DNA of 64,000 nt from Parasphingopyxis marina (GTDB taxonomy: Bacteria; Pseudomonadota; Alphaproteobacteria; Sphingomonadales; Sphingomonadaceae). This document shows positions 55,555 through 64,000 of the stretch, piece by piece. The notes below the pieces were generated by a model that had not been told where the DNA came from, made no database searches, and was given only the letters and a program-made list of their open reading frames with translations. Both the position numbers and the translations under genes were made by a program. Where the stretch lies: NCBI RefSeq assembly GCF_014237875.1, contig NZ_JACJVJ010000001.1:1042501-1106500 (forward strand). Reading direction: 5' to 3'. Numbering within the stretch: the stretch's first letter is position 1; every line of letters starts with the position of its first letter.

Positions 55555-58500
55555 CTACATCCGGACTCTGACGCCGAGTGTATAGCGGCGACCCAAGACG
55601 TCGAAGAGCGACGGATTATATTGCTGCGAGTAGCCGAGGAACACACTGTAATAGGGCGTGATCGGCGGATCTTCGTCGAACAAATTTGTCACCTGCCCGA
55701 AGATTTCGACCGATGTGCCGCTGTCGAACTGGTGCTCATAGCTTAGCCGCGCATCCGCATAGAAGGCGGAACTGACGCTGTTACGCTCGATATCGACACC
55801 TTCGACAAGGGCGTTCTCGATCGTGCCGCCGTCGATATAACGGCCCTGTACGAAGGCCGAGAAGCCGCCATTGTTATAGGTCAGGCTGCCGGTCGCCTTG
55901 AAGTCCGGCAGGGCGTAGGCGATGCCGTCCGACTGCTGGAGGCCGGTCTGGCCGGCGCGATCGATCGTCTGCGTGCCGGCGAGCGTTTCCGAATTCTCGT
56001 CGAGCCAGCTTGCATAGAGGCGCGCGCCGATCGCTTCGCCGCCGCCGCCGAACAGTGCGATGTCGCGCTGATAGGCGACTTCCAGATCGACGCCGCTGAC
56101 GACATTCTCATCGACATTGATGAAGACGTCGCCGACGAGCACCAGCCGGTCGGTAGCGATATCGCGGGTGATCAGTGAGCACAGGTCGGTCGCGCCTGCC
56201 TCGCACTGGTTGACCACCGCCTGCACGCCGAGCTGGCCGATCGCCCCGCCGATTTCGATCCGGTACCAGTCGAGCGAAATCGACAGGCCGTCGATAAACT
56301 CCGGCTGGAAGACCGCGCCGACGGTAAAGGTATCGGCCTCCTCCGGATTGACGTTGGGGTTGCCGCCCGAAAAGCGGGTGACGTTGATCGCGCCGTCGCC
56401 CGGATAGCGGGGATCGGTGATCGTCGCGACGCCGCCCGTTCGGTCGAACCGTTCGGAAAGATTGGCGGCGCGGACATCGCGCGAATAGGTGCCGCGCAAG
56501 CGGATGCCACCGCCCAGCTGCAGGTCGAGGCCGGCCTTATAGGCCCAGACCGTGCCCGATCCCGAATAATCGGCCCAACGCCCGGTTAGGTGAAGGTTCG
56601 CCTGCTCGATAAAGCCCGCATCGGCGATGAGGGGGACGAGCAATTCGCCGAACGCTTCCTTGACGTCGATCGAGCCGAGGATGTTCGAGACCTTGGAATA
56701 TTGGACGCCGACCGTGTTGGCGCAGTCCGCCGGGTTCACGCCGCGCAGCCCGGCGGCGATCGCCTCTGGATCGGTGTCGCAGAGCACCGGATGGCCGTTG
56801 ACGTGATCGGACGACTGGTTGGTCGAATCGCGTACGATCTGGCGGATCCGGTCTTCGCGATAGGAGGCGCCGAAAGCGGCGGAGATCGGGCCCGCCCCCC
56901 AGCCTTCCCAAAGCTCGCCGCTGAACGACAGGTCGACGACATGCTGGCGCAGCGTGGTGATGCTCACCTTGGCTTCCTGTGAGGTATAGCTATCGGTGAT
57001 GCCCGGCCCGAATCCGCCATTGGCGAAGAAGAGCGGCGTCGTGATCTGCTCGCCCGGATCGTTGCCGGTCACATAGTCGACCGCGCCGGGCGTGGCGTTG
57101 CCGCGGCCGAACAGGTTGAGCGGCTGGCAGCCGGGAAACTGGTCGTTGAACAGGCTCGTCCGGCAGACGATCGAGCCGGTGGCCGGATCGACCACGGCAT
57201 CGACCGCTGCGAACAGCCGGTCGACGCGCAGACCGACCTGATAGGCCCGGCGCTGGTTGTGGCCATATTGGTAATAGGCGTCGATCGTCCAGTCATCGAG
57301 GAACCCGCCGGTATCGAGATCCCACTGGAATCCGGCGGTGACCGAATTCATCACATTGCGATCGCGCAGGGTGATGTCGGCGCCGATATCCTCGGCGCTG
57401 CCCTGCCGCCGCAGGGTGAAGGACTCGAGCCCTTCGGTAATCATCGTCTGCCGGATGGCATCGGGCAGATAGGCATTATCCTGAAAAATCGTGACCGCGG
57501 TCGGCGTGCCCTGGATCGATCCGCGCGGCGTGTTGTAGCGGAAGGTTTCGTTGCTCCCCCGGATATATTGGGCGAACATCGTGAAGCCGTCGGCGACTTC
57601 ATAATCCGCATAGGCATAGATCGCGTCGCGCTCGATATCCGGATAGATGGTCTGGACTTCGGCGCCGATATCGTCGCCGCTGCCACCTGCGCTGCGTGCC
57701 GGCGGCACGCCGGGCCGGGCGGTCGTCGGGCTGCCCGTCATGAACGGCGCAAAGGTGCCGTCGGACCGGAATTGCAGCATGTCGATCGCCGAACCGGGCG
57801 CGAAGATCAGGCCGTCGAACGTCGCGGCATTGGAGATGACGTTGGGCCGGATCAAGAGCTGGCCGTTCGCATCGGGCACGGTGCCCCAGGCATTGTACCA
57901 GTCGCGGCCGTCATAATTGTGGACCCCCTCCTGCTCGAAGCGCTCGGCGGAGATCAGGAAATGGCCGCGGCTGCCGATATTGGTGCCGAAAGCGCCGGAA
58001 ATCTCGTAATATTCGGAATCGCCGCGCGAGGTGATGCCTGCCTGGGCGGTCAGCTCCAGCCCGTCGAAATCGGTGTCGAGGATGAAGTTGACCACGCCCG
58101 CCACGGCGTCCGTTCCATAGGCGGCGGACGCGCCGCCGGTGGTTGTCGCGATGCTGGCGATCAGCGCTTCGGGGATCACATTGGTATCGACGCCGCCAAA
58201 GGCGTTTGCCGAGATGATCCGCCGCCCGTTGAGCAGCGTCAGCGTCCGGTTGATGCCGAGGCCGCGCAGATTGAGGTTGCCATAGCCGCCGCGCTCGAAC
58301 CAGCTGGTGGCATCGTTGGGTGTCTGGTTGCCATAGAATTGCGGCAGCTGGCTGAGCCCTTCGACGAGCGTGGTTGGCGCCATCGAATCGAGCGCCTCGG
58401 CCTGGACGGCGGTTACCGGAACCGGCGTCTGCATACCGTCCTGCCGGATGCGCGAGCCGGTGACGATGATCGGGGAGCCGTTGCCGGTGTCGGCCTGGGC

Positions 58501-58629
58501 CATCTCCGTTTCCTGCGCCTGTGCGGCGGTGGCGCCGAGGCCGAGCGCGAGCGCGCTGGCTCCGCAGGCGAGAATCCGGCGCGGAGCGCGGCGCGTTCCG
58601 ATGGCGATACGATCTGTCTTGCGGTGCAT
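55555..58629 (-). CDS. TonB-dependent receptor
   Basis: Signal peptide, IIVTGSRIRQDGMQTPVPVTAVQAEAL plug, GGASAAYGTDAVAGVVNFILDTDFDG, C-terminal TLGVRVRM. Confidence 0.92.
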   Translation of the reverse strand: MHRKTDRIAIGTRRAPRRILACGASALALGLGATAAQAQETEMAQADTGNGSPIIVTGSRIRQDGMQTPVPVTAVQAEALDSMAPTTLVEGLSQLPQFYGNQTPNDATSWFERGGYGNLNLRGLGINRTLTLLNGRRIISANAFGGVDTNVIPEALIASIATTTGGASAAYGTDAVAGVVNFILDTDFDGLELTAQAGITSRGDSEYYEISGAFGTNIGSRGHFLISAERFEQEGVHNYDGRDWYNAWGTVPDANGQLLIRPNVISNAATFDGLIFAPGSAIDMLQFRSDGTFAPFMTGSPTTARPGVPPARSAGGSGDDIGAEVQTIYPDIERDAIYAYADYEVADGFTMFAQYIRGSNETFRYNTPRGSIQGTPTAVTIFQDNAYLPDAIRQTMITEGLESFTLRRQGSAEDIGADITLRDRNVMNSVTAGFQWDLDTGGFLDDWTIDAYYQYGHNQRRAYQVGLRVDRLFAAVDAVVDPATGSIVCRTSLFNDQFPGCQPLNLFGRGNATPGAVDYVTGNDPGEQITTPLFFANGGFGPGITDSYTSQEAKVSITTLRQHVVDLSFSGELWEGWGAGPISAAFGASYREDRIRQIVRDSTNQSSDHVNGHPVLCDTDPEAIAAGLRGVNPADCANTVGVQYSKVSNILGSIDVKEAFGELLVPLIADAGFIEQANLHLTGRWADYSGSGTVWAYKAGLDLQLGGGIRLRGTYSRDVRAANLSERFDRTGGVATITDPRYPGDGAINVTRFSGGNPNVNPEEADTFTVGAVFQPEFIDGLSISLDWYRIEIGGAIGQLGVQAVVNQCEAGATDLCSLITRDIATDRLVLVGDVFINVDENVVSGVDLEVAYQRDIALFGGGGEAIGARLYASWLDENSETLAGTQTIDRAGQTGLQQSDGIAYALPDFKATGSLTYNNGGFSAFVQGRYIDGGTIENALVEGVDIERNSVSSAFYADARLSYEHQFDSGTSVEIFGQVTNLFDEDPPITPYYSVFLGYSQQYNPSLFDVLGRRYTLGVRVRM

Positions 58630-58779
58630 ATAACCCCTCTCCCTGTTGGCCCTGGACGGGCCTTTTGCGGCTCAAATCCGCTTGCGGAGACGGGAAAGCA
58701 ACGCATGCCCGAATGATGACAGCCGATAAGGTACAGGTTATAACTATTCCTTCGGAGGACGGCAGAGGGGCTCGGAATT

Positions 58780-59751
58780 ATGGGTTTTTCATACACTTTG
58801 AGGCAGTTGGAAGTTTTCGAGGTCATCAGGGAAAATCGCAGCTTTCGCGTGGCGGCCGAGCAGCTCGATATCTCTCAGGCCGCTGTCAGCAATCATCTGA
58901 AGACGCTCGAAGAGCAGCTCGGCATTTCGCTGTTCGTCCGCGAGCCCGGACGGCGCCCGAACCTCACCTTGCAGGGCATGGCCTTTGCGCGCGACCTCCA
59001 GCCTTTCCTGGCCGCGGCGGCGGTCCTGAACGGCCACAAGCGCAGCCCCGAGGACGCGGAGCCGGCCTATCGGTATAAAATCTATGTCGGGCTGAGCCTG
59101 CTCGAAAATTATGTCCGGCCCAAGCTCGACCGCTTCCTTCAGGCCAATCCCGAAATCGATCTCGAATTCCAGGCCGAAACGCCGGGCCCGGCGACCCTGC
59201 GCAAGATCCTGGAAAACCGGTTCGATTTTGCGCTGCTCCACATTATGCCGCAGCAGGAGATCGATGCGGCGACCCGGGTGCTGAGCTATTGCCGCGCAGG
59301 AATTTTCGCGCATCGGTCGATCCTGCCCAAAGCGCCGGGCCAGCTGACCATCGAGGATATAGGCAAGCTGCCCTTCGTGTTGCCGCGACCGGGAACCGAG
59401 CAGGAGAATTCGATGCTGGAGGCGCTGAGCAGGGTCGGCATCCAGCCGACGAAAATCGCCGGGCGCACGCAATATTATGACGTGCTTTCCTGCATGGTGG
59501 AGCAGGGCGTCGGGATCAGCGTGCTCTGCGAAGCCTTTATCAGCCCCGAAAAACGCGGAGAGGTGGAGAATATCTGGCCCTATGAGCCCTGGCGGATCGC
59601 GGTGCGGCGCTCGCCCGGACTCCGGGAAAAGACGGCCGATGCGGTCGAGACGTTCCTCGTCGACTGTATTTTCGAGGACGGCAACTATCCGGCGCTGGAG
59701 CCGGATGCCGAACCGGGCGTATCGCGGGCAGAGACGCTCGCCACCGGCTAG
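58780..59751 (+). CDS. LysR-family transcriptional regulator
   Basis: LRQLEVFEVIRENRSFRVAAEQLDISQAAVSNHLKTLEEQLGISLFVREPGRRPNLT. Confidence 0.9.
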   Translation: MGFSYTLRQLEVFEVIRENRSFRVAAEQLDISQAAVSNHLKTLEEQLGISLFVREPGRRPNLTLQGMAFARDLQPFLAAAAVLNGHKRSPEDAEPAYRYKIYVGLSLLENYVRPKLDRFLQANPEIDLEFQAETPGPATLRKILENRFDFALLHIMPQQEIDAATRVLSYCRAGIFAHRSILPKAPGQLTIEDIGKLPFVLPRPGTEQENSMLEALSRVGIQPTKIAGRTQYYDVLSCMVEQGVGISVLCEAFISPEKRGEVENIWPYEPWRIAVRRSPGLREKTADAVETFLVDCIFEDGNYPALEPDAEPGVSRAETLATG

Positions 59752-59774
59752 CGGCGGGCGCTCTCCCAGTCTCC

Positions 59775-60617
59775 CTAGGCGTTGACGGCCTCGCCCTTGA
59801 TCGCGGCGGTTTCGGCACGCGTCGATTCCGGCCCGGTATTGCGCTTGTTGAGCCCGAATTCGCGCGGGTTGTGATCGAACAGTTCGGGGTCGCCCGGGCG
59901 TTGCTCGAGCCCGAAAATGTCGGACAGGCCGGGATGCCGGCCAAGGCCGCCATAGAGATCGAACCCGCGATCCAGCCAGTCCCGGAGCGGATCGTCGCTC
60001 GCCAGCGCCGGCGTGTCGGCGACCGAGGCGAGCCACAGGAAACAGCCGAGCAGCCGGTGATCGACATAGTTGGGCGCCTCGCCGCCGAACCAGTCATTGC
60101 TGCGCAGGGTGCCGCGCAACAGCTCCAGATTGGCTGAGATCTGCGGCAGCCGGTCCTCGCGCCCGACGACGATGTCTTCGAGCTTGCCGCCCATCATGCG
60201 GGCCCGGGTCTCGGTGACATATTCATGATCGACCTGGAGAGAACGATCGCGATAGCTTTTGACATAGCAGGTCATCCACGGACCGACCGCCGTGCCCCAC
60301 AGCCAGCCTTCGATGAACTGGGCGGAAACCTTGATGCTGGGATCGCCGATCAGGGTGGGCCGGTCCGGATATTTCTCGTCGAGATATTCGGCGATCAGCC
60401 AGCTATCGAGCACCCATTCGCCATCGTCGACGATGGCGGGCAGCCGTTCCGTCTTGCCGCCGGTACGCTCCATGATACCGGTGAAGCCGCCGGGAACGAC
60501 GTCCATGTCAAAGCCCTTATGGCCGAGCGCCAATTTGATCGCCCAGACGAACGGGCTGATCGTCGCGCCCGATTCCAGCTGCAGGTCGTAAAGCGTGATC
60601 TTATTGTTTTCTGCCAT
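59775..60617 (-). CDS. GST-family protein resembling LigE/LigP beta-etherase
   Basis: NKITLYDLQLESGATISPFVWAIKLALGHKGFDMDVVPGGFTGIMERTGGKTERLPAIVDDGEWVLDSWLIAEYLDEKYPD; DPLRDWLDRGFDLYGGLGRHPG. Confidence 0.82.
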   Translation of the reverse strand: MAENNKITLYDLQLESGATISPFVWAIKLALGHKGFDMDVVPGGFTGIMERTGGKTERLPAIVDDGEWVLDSWLIAEYLDEKYPDRPTLIGDPSIKVSAQFIEGWLWGTAVGPWMTCYVKSYRDRSLQVDHEYVTETRARMMGGKLEDIVVGREDRLPQISANLELLRGTLRSNDWFGGEAPNYVDHRLLGCFLWLASVADTPALASDDPLRDWLDRGFDLYGGLGRHPGLSDIFGLEQRPGDPELFDHNPREFGLNKRNTGPESTRAETAAIKGEAVNA

Positions 60618-60673
60618 ATTATCCTCTCCCTGCGCTCCCTTTGGCGGGAGCGTCATTCCCTTGGCTTATCCTT

Positions 60674-61582
60674 CTAGACGGCGGTTTCGGCGTCCTGTTC
60701 CTTCATCGCGGCGCGCACCTTGTCGATGTCGGCGGCGCTGTGGCGGTTGGCGACGCGGAATTCCTCGGGTCCCCAGGTCAGGTTGACCTGCCGCCCGCGC
60801 AGCACGGGCTCGCGCCCGCCGATCTGCTTCACCCACCGGGCAACATTCTCATATTCGTGGACAGAGAGGAATTCTGCCGCGCTATAGGCGCCCTGCATGA
60901 TCGCGCCATACCAGGGGAAGATCGCCATATCGGCGATCGTATAGTCGTCGCCGGCCATATACTCGTTCTTCGCCAGATGGGTGTCGAGCACATGGAGCTG
61001 GCGCTTGGTTTCCATCGCGTAGCGGTCGATCGCATATTCGATCTTGAACGGCGCATAATTGTAGAAATGGCCGAACCCGCCGCCGACAAAGGGCGCAGAG
61101 CCCATCTGCCACATCAGCCAGTTCATCGTGCGCGCCCGCGCATAATGTTCGGTCGGCAGGAAGGCGCCGAACTTTTCGGCAAGATAGAAAAGGATCGAAG
61201 CGCTCTCGAACAGGTCGGTATGCGGATCGGTGGAATGGTCGCGCATCGCCGGGATTTTCGAGTTGGGATTGATCTCGACAAAGCCCGATCCGAACTGGTC
61301 GCCCTCGCCGATGCTGATCAGCCAGGCGTCATATTCGGCGTCCGAATGGCCGGCGGCGAGCAGCTCCTCCAGCATGATGGTGACCTTCACGCCATTGGGC
61401 GTACCCATCGAATAGAGCTGCAGCGGATGTTCGCCGACCGGCAGCTCCTGTTCCTTGGTCGCGCCGGAAACCGGGCGGTTGATGCTGGCGAACGCGCCGC
61501 CGCTCGGCTGTTCCCAGGTCCACACCTTGGGGGGCACATAGCCCGTCGGCTGGTTGTTGGCAGGGTCGTCGGCATCGGCCAT
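60674..61582 (-). CDS. YghU-like glutathione-dependent disulfide-bond oxidoreductase (GST superfamily)
   Basis: FASINRPVSGATKEQELPVGEHPLQLYSMGTPNGVKVTIMLEELLAAGHSDAEYDAWLISIGEGDQFGSGFVEINPNSKIPAMRDH. Confidence 0.85.
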   Translation of the reverse strand: MADADDPANNQPTGYVPPKVWTWEQPSGGAFASINRPVSGATKEQELPVGEHPLQLYSMGTPNGVKVTIMLEELLAAGHSDAEYDAWLISIGEGDQFGSGFVEINPNSKIPAMRDHSTDPHTDLFESASILFYLAEKFGAFLPTEHYARARTMNWLMWQMGSAPFVGGGFGHFYNYAPFKIEYAIDRYAMETKRQLHVLDTHLAKNEYMAGDDYTIADMAIFPWYGAIMQGAYSAAEFLSVHEYENVARWVKQIGGREPVLRGRQVNLTWGPEEFRVANRHSAADIDKVRAAMKEQDAETAV

Positions 61583-61754
61583 GGATCGCTCCTCATTTGC
61601 TATTGTTGGCTTTGATAGCGTTCTAGCGTTTCGCGGCAAGGGTGCCAGCGCGATGTTCTTGGGCGGCTGTTACCCTAGCTTGCAACGCAGCTTCGTTGTA
61701 ACAGGCCGATCGGTTTCAACGATAACAATTGATAACAAGGCCCGGAGAGACGCC

Positions 61755-62258
61755 ATGGACGATATCCTCTCGACGCTCGGCAATCCCCATCTCGAATTCG
61801 CGTTCGAATGCACGCTGAAATTCACCCGCGTGCAGACGATCCCCGACACGCCCAATGGCGGCATGCGCTCCGCCGTCTATGTCGACGAAGGGCATTTCGA
61901 AGGGCCCCGGCTGAAGGGTAAGGCGGTGCCCAATTCGGGCGGCGACTATGCCTATTTCCGGCCCGACGATACCGCCGTTTTCGACGCCCGCTACATGCTC
62001 GAGGAAGAAGACGGCTCGCTGATCCTGATGCGCAATCGCGGCTATCTCTGGGGCCGGGAGGCGGACACGATGGACCGGCTGCGCCACTGGGCGTTCGAGG
62101 GCGGAGAGCCCGTGGCCCATGCCGATTATTACCTCCGTGCCCAGCCGAGTTTCGAAACCAGCGCCGGGAAGCATGACTGGCTCATGAAACATGTCTTCAT
62201 CGGTGTCGGCGAACGACGCGCCGACGGCAATTTCGTCCGCTATTTTGCGCTGACCTGA
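61755..62258 (+). CDS. DUF3237-like protein
   Basis: LEFAFECTLKFTRVQTIPDTPNGGMRSAVYVDEGHFEGPRLKGKAVPNSGGDYAYFRPDDTAVFDARYMLEEEDGSLILMRNRG. Confidence 0.75.
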   Translation: MDDILSTLGNPHLEFAFECTLKFTRVQTIPDTPNGGMRSAVYVDEGHFEGPRLKGKAVPNSGGDYAYFRPDDTAVFDARYMLEEEDGSLILMRNRGYLWGREADTMDRLRHWAFEGGEPVAHADYYLRAQPSFETSAGKHDWLMKHVFIGVGERRADGNFVRYFALT

Positions 62259-62381
62259 GCGGCGGCGTTTGCCTAACTTCACAAACGTCACACATCGCGT
62301 GGCGGAAACGCGTAATAAAGTTTCCTACAAAATCAGCTGTCTAAGCGCGTTTCCGACATATCGAGCCAAACATAGCCGATC

Positions 62382-63317
62382 CTATTTTTCAAGCGATTCG
62401 TTTGCGGCCGCCTTCAGCGTCTCCGCATGCTCCTCAATCATCTGCCGTACGCTGCGCGGCGGGTGGCCGGTGAGCGTTTCGACGTCGGTCGTGCAGATTT
62501 CGAGAAAGCCTTCGCGGATCGCCCGGCCGAAGGTCACCATGTCGTCGCTGTTCCAGGGGATCCCCTTCACATAGTGATCGTCGACCGGGCGGCGGGGAAT
62601 GCCCATCGCGTCGAACATCGCATATTGGGCCTCGTCGTCGACGGCGACATAGTCGAGCGGCTTGCCGGTGATTTCGGCCATCAGCGCCGTCACTTCCGCA
62701 AAGCTCTGAAGCTCCGACCCGGTGATGTTGTAGATATTCCCCTCATGACCCTCGCCGGTCAGCACCGCGACCGCGCATTCGACGCAATCGTCGCGCCAGA
62801 CCATCGCCTCGCGCCCTTCGCCGGCATTGCTGATCCATTTGCCGGTCGCCATCACGCCGGGCCCGGCCATCACGATCATCGCATCGGCATAATGGGCGTC
62901 GCGCAGCATCGTCCATTCCATGCCCGAAGCGCGGATGAGCTTCTCCGTCTCGATATGGTCGTGGCGGACATCGGCCGGATTGCCGGGATCGTCGATGCCG
63001 ATGAAGCTCGTATAGAGGATATGGCGGACACCGGCCGCCGCCGCGGCGTCGATCGCCGCCTTGTGCTGCGCCACCCGCGCGCCGACGCGCGTGCCCGAAA
63101 TCAGCAGCAGTTTCTCCCCGCCCGCAAAGGCCGACCGTAGGGACTCCGGCTCGTCGAAATCGCCGCGCCGGACGTCCGCGCCGCGTTTGGCGAGGTCGGC
63201 GAGTTTCGCGGGGGTGCGGGTGATGAGGATCAGCTCCTCCGCCGCCACTTTGGCGAGCAGCTTCTCGACGGCGGCGCGGCCATATTGGCCCGATGCCCCG
63301 GTGATCACGATTTTCAC
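62382..63317 (-). CDS. NmrA-like NAD(P)-binding (SDR) family protein
   Basis: KIVITGASGQYGRAAVEKLLAKVAAEELILITRTPAKL; GTG start at 63317. Confidence 0.85.
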   Translation of the reverse strand: MKIVITGASGQYGRAAVEKLLAKVAAEELILITRTPAKLADLAKRGADVRRGDFDEPESLRSAFAGGEKLLLISGTRVGARVAQHKAAIDAAAAAGVRHILYTSFIGIDDPGNPADVRHDHIETEKLIRASGMEWTMLRDAHYADAMIVMAGPGVMATGKWISNAGEGREAMVWRDDCVECAVAVLTGEGHEGNIYNITGSELQSFAEVTALMAEITGKPLDYVAVDDEAQYAMFDAMGIPRRPVDDHYVKGIPWNSDDMVTFGRAIREGFLEICTTDVETLTGHPPRSVRQMIEEHAETLKAAANESLEK

Positions 63318-63338
63318 GGGCTTTTCTCTCCTCCCATT

Positions 63339-63360
63339 TTCGCTAACAATCGTTAGCGAA
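63339..63360. promoter_or_regulatory. Inverted repeat TTCGCTAAC-AATC-GTTAGCGAA, candidate TetR-type operator
   Basis: Perfect 9-bp arms starting 22 bp upstream of GTG 63317, between divergent genes. Confidence 0.6.
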
Positions 63361-63465
63361 GACGAGCGAGTCAAGAAATGGGGAGCAACGATGCGCCGAG
63401 TTGACGGCGCGCCGAAAAATACTATCAATTGTTATAAAATAACCGTCGCGTAACAGGAGAGGGCG

Positions 63466-64000
63466 ATGTCGGATTTTCCGCGCACTGTGCAATTCATGGG
63501 GCTCAACGAGCCGATCCGCTGGGAGGGGTCGACCCCCGAACTCGAGATCGAGGGCGAAATTCCGGCGGAGATCCAGGGCGCCTTTTTCCGCGCGGTGCCC
63601 GATCCCGCCCATGTGCCGTTCGTCGAAAACGATGTGCTGCTGTCGGCCGACGGCATGGTCAGCCGCATCCTGATCAAGGATGGCAAGGTTTCGCACGATT
63701 GCCGCTATGTCCACACCGCGCGCTGGCAGGCCGAGCATGAGGCGGGCCGGGCGCTGTTCGGCCGCTATCGCAATCCCTTTACCGACGATCCGAGCGTGGA
63801 AGGCGTCGACCGCACCGTCTCCAACACCACCCCGGTCTGGCATGCGGGCAAGCTTTACCTGACCAAGGAAGATGGCCGCGCCTATCGCGTCGATCCGCAT
63901 ACGCTGGAAACCTTGGGCAGCTGGGATTTTGACGGGGCGCTGAAATCCGAAACCATGACCGCACATGTCCGCATCGACCCCGAGACGAAGGAAATGTTCT
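63466..64000 (+). CDS. Carotenoid oxygenase / lignostilbene dioxygenase family, truncated by window end
   Basis: Open frame from ATG 63466 to window end: MSDFPRTVQFMGLNEPIRWEGSTPELEIEGEIPAEIQGAFFRAVPDPAHVP...DGMVSRILIKDGKVS; missing from ORF track because no stop is in the window. Confidence 0.8.
   Translation, partial: MSDFPRTVQFMGLNEPIRWEGSTPELEIEGEIPAEIQGAFFRAVPDPAHVPFVENDVLLSADGMVSRILIKDGKVSHDCRYVHTARWQAEHEAGRALFGRYRNPFTDDPSVEGVDRTVSNTTPVWHAGKLYLTKEDGRAYRVDPHTLETLGSWDFDGALKSETMTAHVRIDPETKEMF

Overview
GC-rich alphaproteobacterial chromosomal window. The lignin-type aromatic genes and TonB receptors suggest a sphingomonad, but that is inference. After a tRNA-Ser(CGA), about 0.6-40.5 kb and 58.8-64 kb hold aromatic catabolism genes. 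These include ferulate-type genes (ADP-forming acyl-CoA synthetase, HCHL-like hydratase/lyase, aldehyde dehydrogenase), meta-cleavage genes (class III extradiol dioxygenase, LigI-like lactonase, LigJ-like hydratase, three RraA-fold proteins), and a Rieske oxygenase. Six GST-family proteins are present, one strongly resembling the LigE beta-etherase. Other genes include four MFS transporters, two TonB receptors, several SnoaL and EthD-like small proteins, and the start of a lignostilbene dioxygenase/carotenoid oxygenase cut by the window end. The standout region is about 40.5-54.0 kb, all on the minus strand. It encodes an NHLM-type peptide export apparatus (C39 peptidase-ABC, second ABC with cNMP-binding protein, HlyD, NodT-type outer membrane factor), a peptidylarginine-deiminase-like enzyme, a PKMT-like methyltransferase, and ten small Cys-free peptides. 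All ten share a Lys-rich leader ending ELxxxxLxxV(Q)GG or a close variant. One of the ten is missing from the ORF track because it is under 60 aa. Their C-terminal halves are unrelated to each other, yet several look like short snippets of conserved motifs: Hcp or gp19 tail tube, peptidoglycan-binding domain, DUF4157, and the DUF1559 pilin motif. I regard this as the candidate undescribed system. All family assignments are from reading the sequence and remembered motifs; no searches were run.
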